Both the position numbers and the translations under genes were made by a program. Below the pieces are notes generated by a model, which was not told where the DNA came from, made no database searches, and saw nothing but the letters and a program-made list of their open reading frames with translations. This document shows positions 43,784 to 53,980 of a stretch of 64,000 nucleotides of DNA, in pieces; the first letter of the stretch is position 1; the number at the start of each line of letters is the position of its first letter. Source of the stretch: Dyella sp. SG609 (GTDB lineage: Bacteria > Pseudomonadota > Gammaproteobacteria > Xanthomonadales > Rhodanobacteraceae). The DNA lies in NCBI RefSeq assembly GCF_012275375.1, contig NZ_JAAZQJ010000005.1:368599-432598 (forward strand), written 5' to 3'.

Positions 43784-44144
43784 TCCATCCTTGATAAGGA
43801 AGGACTCCTTCCTTTCAAAGGTGAAGCAGGACACGGAGTCTGGTTGCTGGAATTGGTAGGCATCTAAAAACCAGAAAGGATATGGTCAGTTCTCTGTTCG
43901 CGGCAAAGTTATGCAGTCTCATCGCGTCTCCTACGTGATGTTCTATGGTGATCAGCCTGATCTTGTTCTTCACTCTTGCGACAATCCGTCGTGCGTCAAT
44001 CCTAGCCATCTACGAAATGGAGACAACTCCGCAAACATGTTAGAAGCCAGGATTAGGGGTAGGGTGCCATGGAGGAAAGGTGCCAATACAATCTTTCAGC
44101 TTGTCGCCATGGTCGCCGAAGAATCCAGGCGTATTTCCGTATGA
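43755..44144 (+). CDS. HNH endonuclease with one in-frame TAG, beside the suppressor tRNA
   Basis: 129 aa from ATG at 43755. TAG at 43857 as Gln gives SGCWNWQASKNQKGYGQF, where CWxW(Q) followed by GYG is the standard HNH_3 start; then HRVSYVMFYG and LHSCDNPSCVNPSHLRNGDNSANM hold the HNH core. The gene begins 12 bp after the tRNA 3' end. Likely a homing-type nuclease. Confidence 0.85.
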
Positions 44145-44180
44145 ATAACTGGCGTCGCTTTAGAGAGTAGGTGCCGTAGC

Positions 44181-44384
44181 GTGAACGTCCTTGAGTCGAT
44201 TGACGAGCAAGTGGCCGGCATTGTCCGCACTTACGCCCAGGAGAACGAGCTGGCTATCCTGGTCAGAACCAATGGCAATGATGTACGTGTCATCGCTCCG
44301 AATGCTCAGCGCGACGTGTTAGCGAAGATGCTTCGTATCGCCGCAAGCATGCTCGAAGAACCAGTAAGCAGGCAGTTCAACTAA
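44181..44384 (+). CDS. Small hypothetical late protein, TAG-free
   Basis: 67 aa (MNVLESIDEQVAGIVRTYAQE), alpha/beta, acidic. No motif. Between HNH and terminase genes. Confidence 0.58.
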   Translation: MNVLESIDEQVAGIVRTYAQENELAILVRTNGNDVRVIAPNAQRDVLAKMLRIAASMLEEPVSRQFN

Positions 44385-44416
44385 ACGCCAACTGAATTTC
44401 AATCAGAGGAATCCTT

Positions 44417-44662
44417 ATGTCTCGCGGAGGTAAGCGCGAAGGCGCAGGCCGTCCGAAGGGCAGCCTCGATAAGAACAACAAATAGCTTCGGGAGATGATC
44501 CTAGAGGCGCTTGATCGCAAGGGCGGAGTTGACTACCTCGCCAAGCAGGCCGAAGAGCATCCAGGGCCGTTCATGAGTCTTCTGGCTAAAGTTCTGCCAA
44601 TGCAAGTGACGGGTGAGAATGGTGACCCCCTCAAGGCCAGCATTACGGTCACCTTTGAATGA
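44417..44662 (+). CDS. Terminase small subunit-like protein, one in-frame TAG
   Basis: 81 aa with TAG at 44483. MSRGGKREGAGRPKGSLDKNNK-Q-LREMILEALD: the GGKREGAGRPKGS start is typical of phage small terminases or accessory DNA-binding proteins. Short for a full TerS, but position directly before TerL (ATGA overlap) supports it. Confidence 0.75.
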
Positions 44663-45915
44663 CGGACGCCAAATTTCCCGCCAAGCTCAAGCCGTTGTTC
44701 AAGCCCATGCGCTACAAGGTGGCTCATGGTGGCCGTGGCAGCGCGAAGTCATGGAGCTTCGCCCGAGCACTCCTCATACTTGCCGCCTAGAAGCAGCTAC
44801 GCGTCCTTTGCACGCGAGAGGTGCAGAAGTCCATCAAGGACTCGGTGCACAAGCTCCTTGGCGACCAGGTACAGGCTCTTGGCCTGGGGTCATTCTACGA
44901 GGTGCAGCAAGCCGTCCTGAAGGGCGCCAATGGATCGGAATTCATCTTCTCCGGCCTTAGCGACTAGACGGCTGAGTCGATCAAGTCGTTTGAGGGTGTC
45001 GACATTGTATGGGTTGAGGAAGCCCAGGCAGTGAGCGACCGAAGCTGGTCTATCCTGATCCCGACCATCCGAAAGGACGGTTCGGAGATATGGGTTAGCT
45101 TCAATCCTGAGCTAGACACGGATTCGACATGGGTTCGGTTCGTTTAGAACAGGCCTCCCGATGCCTGGGTTGTTGAGGTCAACTATCACGACAATCCATG
45201 GTTTCCGGAAGTCCTAGAGAAGGAGCGGAAGCACGCGTAGGCAACGCTGCCGGATCCCGAGTACAGGAACATTTGGGAAGGCAAGTGCAAACCAGCCATC
45301 ACGGGAGCGATCTATGCTGATGAGGTCGCTGCAACGCAGACATCTGACCGTATCTGCGAGCTACCGTACGATCCGTCTATGAGGGTGCACGCAGTCTTTG
45401 ATCTTGGCTGGAACGACAAGATGTCGATCATCTTGGCTTAGCGGCATGTGAGCCAGATCCGCGTGGTTGAATACATCGAGGACAGCCACAAGACTCTCGA
45501 TCATTACTCGGCCGAGTTGAAGAACAAGAAATGGAATTGGGGCACGATTTGGCTACCCCATGACGGCCAGCATAAGGACTACAAGTCCGGCAAGTCAGCA
45601 GAGCAAATCATGCGTGATCTTGGTTGGGACGTGCGGATTATCCCTAACCAGTCCATTGAGGCAGGCATACGCAATGCCCGCCGCGGCTTTGCCTAGACTT
45701 ACTTCGACCGCAGCAAGACGGATCGACTTATTCAATGCCTCAAGCGGTATCGCCGAGGCGTCCCGACGACCACTGGCGAGCCTGGCGCACCCGTACACGA
45801 CGAATGGAGCCACGGGGCAGACGCATTTCGCTACCTCCACATCGTCGCCCCCAGCCTGAGTAACGAAGACTGGTCGACCAAGACGCTTAACTATCCGAGT
45901 CTCGCCATTACATGA
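44659..45915 (+). CDS. terL: Terminase large subunit (PBSX type), six in-frame TAG
   Basis: 418 aa with TAG at 44788, 44965, 45145, 45238, 45439 and 45694, all in frame. Walker A-like [30 protein letters not shown], Walker [10 protein letters not shown], nuclease DLGWND and C-terminal [13 protein letters not shown]. Length and domain order are complete when TAG is sense. Packages DNA with the portal. Confidence 0.93.
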
Positions 45916-48128
45916 GCTACGAACAGTACGACGAAGCTGAGGCCATTAAGCGTCAGAATGGTCCGATGACGGATGGCTAGCTGTGCGCCTTGATTGACCA
46001 TGAGCGGTCGAACGGCATCGGCCTGAACGACCAGCTTGCCTCGGATCGAGCCAAGGCCATGGCGTTCTATGTGGGCGACGCCCGCGGTGTCCTCGCCCCG
46101 CCCGATGTTGATGGCCGCAGCAAGATCGTCAGCAAGGAGCTGATGGAGGTCGTGGAATGGGCGATGCCCGTCTTCATGCGCATGTACTGCGGCACGGACG
46201 ACATCGTTAAGTTTGAACCAGAGGCGATGGGCGACGAGAAGGCCTGCAACGACGCCACGGAATACTGCTCCTATCTGCTGCACCGCAAGAACCCGGGTTT
46301 CGTCGTACTACATGACGCGATCAAGTCGGCCCTCATTACCCGTATCGGCGTGGTCAAGGCGTACTGCGATGAGCGCTGGGATGAACGGCAGGAATATTAC
46401 GAGAACCTTTCGCAGGTTGACGTGTAGGCGTTGAGCGCTGACGAATTTGTCGACGTGGTGAAGGTCGAAGAGGTTGAATAGGCCGACATCACCATTATGA
46501 ACGGTCAGGTTGGCGGTGCTCAGTAGCAGCCAGTGACCTACAACGTCACGGTAAAGCGCAAGGAGCGAAAGAGGCAGTTCAAGGTAGAGGGCGTTCCGCC
46601 TGAGGAAATGTGGTTCTCGAAGGACTCGCGTTATGTCGATGGGCTTCGCTGCATTGGCCATGATGTTCGTCGCACCATTTCTGATCTCCTAAGCCTGGGC
46701 TATGACGCAGAGCAGGTCTATAAGCTTCCCAAGGGCACGCTTGGCGACACATACGGCGAGAAGTACGAGCGTGAGCGCTACGACGGCTCATGGAGCATTG
46801 ACGAAGACGATTCGCTCGACATCAGCCAGCGCATTGTCATGCTCAATGAGTGCTACATCCGGGTGGATTTCGACGGTGATGGCATCTCGGAGTATCGTCG
46901 TGTCGTGAAGTGCGGCACGGTAGTTTTCGAGAATGATGTGGTTGAGGACCATCCCTTCGCCATCTTCTCGCCCGTTCTGATGCCGTACAAGCTCATTGGC
47001 CTCTCGATGTGGGATCTTGTTGAAGACCTGCAGCGCATCAAGACCGCGATTACCCGCCAGTACCTTGATAACCTTTACCTAGCCAATACCCCTCGGACAA
47101 CCGTTGTGGAGGGGCAGGTCAATCTTGACGACCTGCTCAATCCTCGTCCAGGCGGCCTGGTTCGCACTAAATCGCTGGACGCCATGAGTGTCATCCAGAC
47201 GCCTGACATTGGTGCCCAAGCGCTTGGTGGCATCCAGTTCTTCGATGGCGTGCGAGACGCAAGGACGGGCATCAAGGAGTTCTCGCAAGGACTTGTTGGC
47301 AACGAGCTGAGCAAGTCAAAAATCGGCTCAGAAGGCCTGCAGCAGCTCATGGATTAGGGCGCTCAGCGTGTTGAGCTGATGGCCCGCGTCTTTGCGGAGA
47401 CTGGCGTCAAGCGTATCTTCCAGCTGCTCCTGAAACTGGTCACGCAATACCAGGATCGACAGGAATAGGTCCGCATCTCCGGCAAGTGGATGACCATTGA
47501 TCCGCGTGCATGGAAGAACAACTATGACATGACGGTCTCGGTTGGTGTTGGCACGGCATCCAAGGATCGCCAGCTAGCCATGGCGATGCAGCTGCTACAG
47601 GTTCAATCGCAGGCCGCTCAATATGGCTTAGTCATGCCCCAGCAGGCGTACAACGCGCTTGAAGACATGGCGAGCGCCATGGGCAAGAAGGATGCTTCCC
47701 GATATTTCATGCCGCCCGATCAGGCTCCGCCGCAACCACCGCAGCCGTCTGAGGCTGATAAAATGATGCAGCTGGAGCAATTCAAGGTGCAAAGTCAGTC
47801 CCAGCTACAGTCGCAGAAGCACCAGAACGACGCTCAATTGGAAATCGTCAAGCAACAGGCCTAGGCTGCTCAGCAGCAACACGAGAAGGAGCTTGAGGCA
47901 CAGCGAAACCAGCTCAAGTTGGAGCAGGACGAGCGCTTGGCAACCGTCAAGGCGCAGCTAGACGCAGACCTGGCGCGTTACAAGGCCGAGTTGCAGTCCT
48001 AGACGCAGATTGAGGTGGCCCGCATCAATGCCGAGGCCAAGATCGCTGCGGCCAAGGCGATGGGCGCCAAGGACGCATCCACAGCTGACGAAGTGGTGGC
48101 CTACGAACAGCGGAACGAGCAGGAATGA
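45912..48128 (+). CDS. Portal protein (P22-like), eight in-frame TAG
   Basis: 738 aa with TAG at 45978, 46425, 46479, 46524, 47355, 47466, 47862 and 48000. Core features: LCALIDHERS...LNDQLASDRAKAM, WSIDEDDSLDISQRIVMLNECY, HPFAIFSPVLMPYKLIGLSM and IKTAITRQYLDNLY, typical of podovirus P22-type portals. The C-terminus is a Q-rich coiled coil where Gln at the TAG positions is natural. ATGA overlaps at both ends. Confidence 0.92.
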
Positions 48129-48418
48129 CAGACGACAAGGCAGAGCTTGAAATCAAGCGTGGTCAGGACGCCGCCCAACTATTGGCCCATCCACTTCTCG
48201 TTGACGCATTTGTGGCTATCGAATCGGAGATTTTAGAGAAATGGCAGAACTCGCCAGCCCGCGACGCGGAAGGCCGCGAAAAGCTGTGGACGATGCTTCA
48301 CCTGCTGCGAAGAGTGAAGGGTCATCTCGAATCTCATGTGGAAACGGGGAAGGTTGCCCAGGCCACTCTGGCGCAGAAAGCGGCCCGCGTAGCTGGGCTG
48401 AACTCGACATCGTTCTAA
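48125..48418 (+). CDS. Small late protein, TAG-free
   Basis: 97 aa, helical (DAFVAIESEILEKWQNSP, EKLWTMLHLLRRVKGHLESH). This kind of protein recurs between portal and scaffold in P22-like phages. Function unknown. Confidence 0.7.
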   Translation: MTDDKAELEIKRGQDAAQLLAHPLLVDAFVAIESEILEKWQNSPARDAEGREKLWTMLHLLRRVKGHLESHVETGKVAQATLAQKAARVAGLNSTSF

Positions 48419-48576
48419 GACGCGTTGAGAAGCAGATAAGGCCATTGACGATTTGCCGGATTTGGGTGTCATTCGACAGCCATTGCCCGGTGTGGATAGG
48501 CGAGCACTCAGGCGCCCATGTGGATCGGGGCGAATGGTGTGTTCGCCTCAACAACGGGCGAGACATATCGCCATAA
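48241..48576 (+). CDS. Possible overlapping late gene
   Basis: 111 aa in a different frame from 48125-48418, starting MAELASPRRGRPRKA (AT-hook-like). It is the only ORF that fills 48,419-48,591, and its C-terminal part (PVWIGEHSGAHVDRGEWCVRL) looks protein-like. The true start may lie further in. Weak evidence. Confidence 0.38.
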   Translation: MAELASPRRGRPRKAVDDASPAAKSEGSSRISCGNGEGCPGHSGAESGPRSWAELDIVLRRVEKQIRPLTICRIWVSFDSHCPVWIGEHSGAHVDRGEWCVRLNNGRDISP

Positions 48577-48591
48577 CCGTGAGGTGACACC

Positions 48592-49587
48592 ATGAGCAAT
48601 CCGGAAACGGAACTCAACGAAAGCCAGGACAATAACTCCGCGGTGGAATTGTCCGAGGAAGACATCCTTAAGCGACTTGAACCCAAAGAGGAAGAGGACT
48701 CCACGTCATCCGCCATTGGCGGAGACGATGAAGAAAATGGAGGCGACCAAGGATAGGCCGCAGGGCAGAAGGAAGAAGCCCAGGACGATAAGGAGGCTAC
48801 GCCAGAGGAACGCAAATGGCTTGCCAACAAGCACAAGATCACCGTCCAGGGTGAGGAACTGGAAATCTCCGCCGACGAAGCCTTTAAGGGCTATATGCGG
48901 CAGCAGGACTACACGCGCAAGACGACCGAAGCGGCAGAGCTAACCAAGCAGGCGCAGCAAGAACGTCAGTTTGTCCAGCAGGAATACGGCCAACGTATTA
49001 ACCAGCTCGATAACCTGTCGGCAGCGCTCTATCAGGAGCTTGTCGGGAATCAGGCCGAACTTGCCAAGCTCATCGAAACCGACCCGCAGGAGTATTTGCG
49101 GCAGCAGCAGCGCATGTCTCAAAAGGCCGCACTGCTGAATCAGGTAGACCAGCAACGCCAAGCCATCGACCAGATCCGGAAGAACGAGGAAGAAAAGGCC
49201 TTCCACGAATCCGTCAAGGTGAACGAGGCCAAGCTTCTGGATGCGCTGCCTGATTGGCGTGACTCAACGAAGCGTGGTGCCGAACAGCGAGAAATCGCCC
49301 AGCATCTCATTTCGCTAGGGTACTCGCCGGATGAGCTGAACAGTTTGACCGACCATCGCGCTGTCCTCATCGCCCGTAAGGCGATGCTATGGGACCGCGC
49401 CCAGGCCGTGAAATCCAAGCAGACTCAGGAGCAGAAGACCCCTCCGAAGGTCGTTAAGCCTGGCACGGCCAATTCCCCAACTAACGCCAAGACGCAGCAA
49501 ATCCAACAGCTCGCTCAGAAGGCCAAGCGGTCCGGGCGAGATGATGATGTGGTTGCGCTGCTCATGGCTCGCTCTGATAGAGGCTAA
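48592..49587 (+). CDS. Scaffolding-like head protein, one in-frame TAG
   Basis: 331 aa with TAG at 48754. Acidic N-terminus, then coiled-coil/Q-rich regions (YMRQQDYTRKTTEAAELTKQA) and ARKAMLWDRAQAVKS near the end. Position before the capsid gene and composition fit a scaffold. Without TAG decoding only a 54-residue fragment is made. Confidence 0.8.
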
Positions 49588-49589
49588 TC

Positions 49590-50531
49590 ATGACCATCGT
49601 TGCAAATACCTACACCACGTATACCGCCATCGGTTAGCGTGAAGACCTGTCGGATGTCATCGACATCATTTCTCCCACCGAGACGCCGCTTTATTCGTCT
49701 CTGAAGAAGTCCAAGTGCGTCGCCCGTTTCTTCGAGTGGCAGACCGACGCCCTGGCGGCCGCGGCCAACAACGCCCAGCTGGAAGGCGATGACATCAGTT
49801 CGTTCACCGCCGTCGCCCCCAGCACCCGCTGGGGCAATTACACGCAGATCAGCTACAAGAACTTCATCATCTCGGACACTGAAGAGGTGGTCGACAAGGC
49901 TGGCCGCAAGTCCGAAATTGCGTTCCAGAAGATGAAGAAGATGAAGGAGCTGAAGCGCGACGCGGAAGTCGCCCTGATCGGCAATCAGACCTTCAATGCC
50001 GGCGCAACGGGCACCGCCCGCCAGACCCGCGGTCTCGCCGGCTGGATCACCCAGGGTTCGGTGGGTGCCGGTACGGGTGCGTTTCCGATCCCGTCCAGCA
50101 ATACCGCCCCTGTGGCCGGTACGGCCCGTGCGCTTACTGAGTCGCTGGTCAAGTCGGCGATGCAGACGGCGTATACGGCAGGTGGCTCGCCTGGCGTTCT
50201 GCTGGTTCGCCCCTCGGACAAGGTGATTGTCTCGACGTTCTCCGGCAACGCAACCCGCTTCGAGCAGTCCGACAGCAACGAGTTGAACGCCGCGTTCGAC
50301 TTCTACGTGACCGATTTCGGTCGTCTGAATGTCGTGCCGGATCGCTTCTTCGGCTCTGAGAACTCGGCATACCTGCTCGATCTGGACCACGTCACGTTCA
50401 AGACCCTGCGTAACGTGGAGGCCAAGCCGCTGGCGAAGACCGGTGACGCCGAAAAGATGCTGCTGACCTGGGAATATGGCCTGCAGATGGACAACAAGGA
50501 CGCTCATGCGGTGATTCGCGACCTGACCTAA
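49590..50531 (+). CDS. Major capsid protein (SU10/DUF5309-like), one in-frame TAG
   Basis: 313 aa with TAG at 49635, codon 16: TYTTYTAIG-Q-REDLSDVIDIISPTETPLYSSL, then FEWQTDALAAAANNAQLEGDD and YTQISYKNFIISDTEE. This matches the HK97-fold DUF5309/SU10 capsid pattern. The TAG near the start means essentially no capsid can be made without suppression. A terminator follows. Confidence 0.9.
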
Positions 50532-50541
50532 TGGTCTTAAC

Positions 50542-50568
50542 GAGGGGGCTTCGGCCCCCTCTCTTTTC
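50542..50568 (+). terminator. Intrinsic terminator after the capsid gene
   Basis: GAGGGGGC-TTCG-GCCCCCTC 8-bp stem with UUCG tetraloop, then a T-rich tract, 11 bp after the capsid stop. Likely a partial terminator that lowers expression of the downstream tail genes relative to capsid. Confidence 0.85.
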
Positions 50569-50577
50569 GGAGCTGTT

Positions 50578-50889
50578 ATGTCGTTCAAAAGTCCGATCAT
50601 CTGCCTTGATGTGAACCTCACTGGCGTGAATATCACAACGGGTGCTGCATCAGCGTCGGCATCCATCCCCAACAACTAGGCAGGCATTGTCGCCAGGTAT
50701 GTGCGTGTTTCGGCGACCGCTAATGCACATGTGCGCGTAGGCAAGACTACGGCGACGGCACTCGCCACCGACATGCTTGTGACACCCAATGAGGCGATCA
50801 TCCTTAACGTGACCGGAAGTGACGTGATCGCCGCCATCCAGGACACTGCTGCCGGCACGGTCAACGTGGTACCCATCGAATGGGCGTGA
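50578..50889 (+). CDS. Small head-associated protein, one in-frame TAG
   Basis: 103 aa with TAG at 50677 (ASIPNNQAGIVARYVRVSA). Beta-rich sequence with TATALATDMLVTPNEAIIL. Position after the capsid suggests a decoration or head protein. No strong family match. Confidence 0.68.
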
Positions 50890-51164
50890 TATCTAAGCTC
50901 CATTTGGATGGAGACGACGCCACTCTGAACCGCATCCAGGATGTAGAGCCAATCCTTAAATAGGTCATGGATGCTCGTGCCGCTGGTGCTATTGGTTCTA
51001 CTGAAATGCGCCATGCAGCCAGGGTGCCGGCCGTGTTGGTGGAGTCCTATTGCAATCGAAATGGCATTACAGTTCATGAGTTCATGGCGAATGATGAGCA
51101 TGTCTCTCGGCTGCTCAATGATCCAGCCATCGAGCCGTTCCGCATCTGGAAAGGTAAGGTCTAA
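50880..51164 (+). CDS. Small late structural/assembly protein, one in-frame TAG
   Basis: 94 aa from ATG at 50880 (GTG at 50886 is an alternative), TAG at 50961 (VEPILKQVMDARAAG). Common in P22-like head regions (RVPAVLVESYCNRNGITVHEF). Role unknown. Confidence 0.68.
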
Positions 51165-51766
51165 TGATTAACGACTACGCCACGCTATAGGACGCCATCG
51201 CCCGCTGGCTTGCGCGTACCGACCTTACGCAGTCCATTCCTGACTTCATTGCGCTTGCCGAGGCAAGGATCAATTCCGATCTTCGCACTCGTTCACAGCA
51301 AACCATTACCTCGGGCACGTCTTCGGGATAGCAGGTTACGCTACCCTCCGATTTCAGGCAGATGGAAGCCTTTATCATCACGATTGGTGGTGTTGAGACA
51401 GCTTTGCATCCACTCCCTCCCGAGCGAAGCACTAATCGATCGATCACGGTTGTTCCATCAGGCTACTGGATTGGCGGCAACACGCTCTATTTGAATTGCA
51501 ACACGGACTATGCCTACCGGATGGTCTATTTCGCCGGAGTTCCGTCGCTAAGCGCATCAGCCACTTAGAACTGGCTCGTTATCGCCAATCCTAATGTGTA
51601 TCTGTACGCCGCACTCTTGGAGGCCGCAGCGTACATGCAGGATGACGACCGCATTCCCATTTGGCGATCTGGATACGAAACGGCCATGGACGCGCTTAGA
51701 CGGCAAGATGACTATGCACGCTATAGCCCCACGCCACGCATGCGTCCCGACTTCGTGGTGCACTAA
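51164..51766 (+). CDS. Head-tail adaptor protein, three in-frame TAG
   Basis: 200 aa with TAG at 51188, 51329 and 51566. Reads MINDYATL-Q-DAIARWLARTDLTQSIPDFIALAEARI, the well-known start of phage adaptor proteins, where Gln is the usual residue. C-terminal LLEAAAYMQDDDRIPIW also fits. Connects portal to tail. Confidence 0.88.
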
Positions 51767-53223
51767 TGCGCATTGATCTTCAGGGGTTCTCGCCCGACCT
51801 CGATCCGGCGGTTCCTGGCGTTATCACTGACTGCGACCAGATCGTGCCGTCTACCCAAGGCTTCACGGCAGCCAATAGCCGGGTTGATGTGGGTCTGTCT
51901 GCCCTGGACAGTGCGTGTAAGGGCGCCTATGTGGGCACCCTCCTGGATGGCTCCAAGCGCATCGTGGCTGGAACTCAGGCCAAGCTTTGGGATGTCACGG
52001 CCAGCACTTGGACGGATCGCAGCCAGGCTGGCGGATATACGGGCCTGAATCGCTGGCGGTTCACGATGTTTGGCAACAATGTGCTCGCCACCAATCGGGC
52101 GCAGCGCATCCAACAGGCTGCTCCAAGCGCCAATTTTGCAGATATCGCCACTGCACCCGCCGCAGCGGTCATGTGTTCAGCCTCAGGCTTTGTCCTCGTA
52201 GGCGATGTATCCGACCTTACCGGATCGTTCGGTGATCAGCCTGATGGGTGGTGGTGTTCTGGCCTGTTCAACCAGGCGGTGTGGACGCCCGCTGTATCCA
52301 CCCAGTGCGCTAATGGCCGCCTAGTTACCGCGCCTGGCCGCATTACGGCGATGCGCGAGCTTGGCGACGATGTCGTGGCCTACAAGGCCAAGTCGATGTT
52401 CCTGGGGCGATATGTCGGCCCTCCCGTTGTGTGGAGTTGGCAGCGCATTCCAGGCGATATCGGGTGCTCAGGTCAGGAGTCTGTGGTCGTCGTGGGTTCT
52501 TCCCACTTTTTCATCGGTCCGGCGGACATCTATGTCTATGACGGTACGGTCCCGCGGTCCATTGGCGCTCCTATTCGGCAATGGTTCTTCCAATCACTGA
52601 ACGGATCGCAGCGAGCCAACATTATTGGGGCTGTCGATCTGGCCCGCGACCTTGTGTACTGGTATTACCCTTCCGTGGCTTCAACCACGGGAATCTGTGA
52701 TAGCTGCATCGTCTACAACATCCGCACGAATCAGTGGGGAAGGGCATCGCAGAGCATCGAATCTGCTGTTGAGTATGCGTCGGGTGCTGTCACCTATGAT
52801 GGTCTTGGCACGCTGTATTCGACCTACGACAATCTGCCAAACATCGCCTACGACTCGCCGTTCTGGATCAGCGATCAGACTGTGCCCGGAGTGATTGGCA
52901 CCGATCACAAGCTCTATTCGCTGACGGGAAGCCCCGGAGCCTCTTATCTGGTTTCTGGTGACTTTGGAGACCAGACCAATTGGAGCATGTTCCGGCGAGC
53001 CACCCCCCGTTACAGGACGCAGCCGACCACCGGAATCGGCACGAACTACTACCGCGGCAATCTTGGCGTTGCTCCGACCCAAGATCAGACGATTTCGCAG
53101 TCAAGCCAGGCTCGTTTCGACTTCCGGCGCATCGCCCGTTGGCACCGCGTGCGTTTCGACTGGTCTGGGCCTGTGTCTCTCAACGGTCTTGACGTCGATA
53201 TCCAGCAGGCGAGCCGCGAATGA
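51766..53223 (+). CDS. Tail hub / packaged-DNA stabilisation-like protein, TAG-free
   Basis: 485 aa, beta-rich with repeated Trp/Gly-rich strands (LNRWRFTMFGNNVLATN, VVWSWQRIPGDIG), compatible with the P22 gp10-type hub. It contains many Gln residues but not one TAG, in contrast to almost every neighbouring structural gene. Overlaps both neighbours. Confidence 0.75.
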   Translation: MRIDLQGFSPDLDPAVPGVITDCDQIVPSTQGFTAANSRVDVGLSALDSACKGAYVGTLLDGSKRIVAGTQAKLWDVTASTWTDRSQAGGYTGLNRWRFTMFGNNVLATNRAQRIQQAAPSANFADIATAPAAAVMCSASGFVLVGDVSDLTGSFGDQPDGWWCSGLFNQAVWTPAVSTQCANGRLVTAPGRITAMRELGDDVVAYKAKSMFLGRYVGPPVVWSWQRIPGDIGCSGQESVVVVGSSHFFIGPADIYVYDGTVPRSIGAPIRQWFFQSLNGSQRANIIGAVDLARDLVYWYYPSVASTTGICDSCIVYNIRTNQWGRASQSIESAVEYASGAVTYDGLGTLYSTYDNLPNIAYDSPFWISDQTVPGVIGTDHKLYSLTGSPGASYLVSGDFGDQTNWSMFRRATPRYRTQPTTGIGTNYYRGNLGVAPTQDQTISQSSQARFDFRRIARWHRVRFDWSGPVSLNGLDVDIQQASRE

Positions 53224-53537
53224 GAATTCAGACCGACCCCAGGCTGCCCCAGGATCTGCAGCAGCAGATTTTGAGGCTGACGCAGCTCATCCGAGACATT
53301 ACTTTTTAGCTCAATGCCCTGTCTGAGGGTTAGCTGCAAGCCGTCACGAACGCTCAAACCGCAGTCCCGTCTTCTGGCAGGTGGAACTAGGGCGATTTCG
53401 TCGCTAACAGCGCCGTATCGGAGCTTGGCACGGCAGGATCGAAGTACATCATTCGTGGTTGGCGGTGCACGGTGGCGGGCGATTTCTCCGCTACTGCCCC
53501 AACCTTTGTCCAAGAACGCGCACTGACGGGTAATTGA
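53220..53537 (+). CDS. Small tail-associated protein, three in-frame TAG
   Basis: 105 aa with TAG at 53307, 53331 and 53388. The last gives SGRWN-Q-GDFVANSAVSELGTAGSKYIIRGW, close to a common phage motif WxxGDFVxN with AELG and a final GW. Helical N-terminus then beta domain. Function unknown. Confidence 0.75.
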
Positions 53538-53978
53538 ATGCTTCCGATGCTATCTGGCACCACGAACGACGGGAAGATGAAGTTTCAGGCGGTCCCGGTG
53601 TAGCTTGTTCGACAGTTTTGGTCTGAAGTTCTGCCTGGCATCCAGCAGATACGCAGCACGAATGATGAGCCGTGGATGCCTGAGGACGTCTATGCAGCCC
53701 TAGCTGCCAATAAGGCCACCCTGTATGTCTTCCATGCAGAGGACGGCCACCTTGCGGGCTTCATTGTTTGCGAAGTAGTGGTGATGCCATTCGCCGTGTC
53801 GGCTGACCTGAACATCTGGCTTGGCTGGTCGGACGCCAAGGGCCAAGGACACTACGGGTTTGAGGTTGCCAAATATATTTAGAGTGCGGCAGGCCTGAAC
53901 CGAACTTTATTTTGGACGCCGCAAGACGCATCTTGGGTCGGCAAGTTCCGACGCGTTACCAGTCTCTACGAGGTCTAA
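53538..53978 (+). CDS. GNAT-like tail-region protein, two in-frame TAG
   Basis: 146 aa with TAG at 53601 and 53880. VLPGIQQIRSTNDEPWMPEDVYAAL and a strand-rich middle (AGFIVCEVVVMPF, LNIWLGWSD) match a small GNAT-like protein often found in podovirus tail modules. Acetyltransferase activity is doubtful. Confidence 0.75.
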
Positions 53979-53980
53979 CC

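Noticed and set aside
50542..50568. End of the late transcription unit
   Set aside because: The hairpin is a good terminator, but tail genes continue directly with overlaps and no visible promoter, so partial readthrough is more likely.
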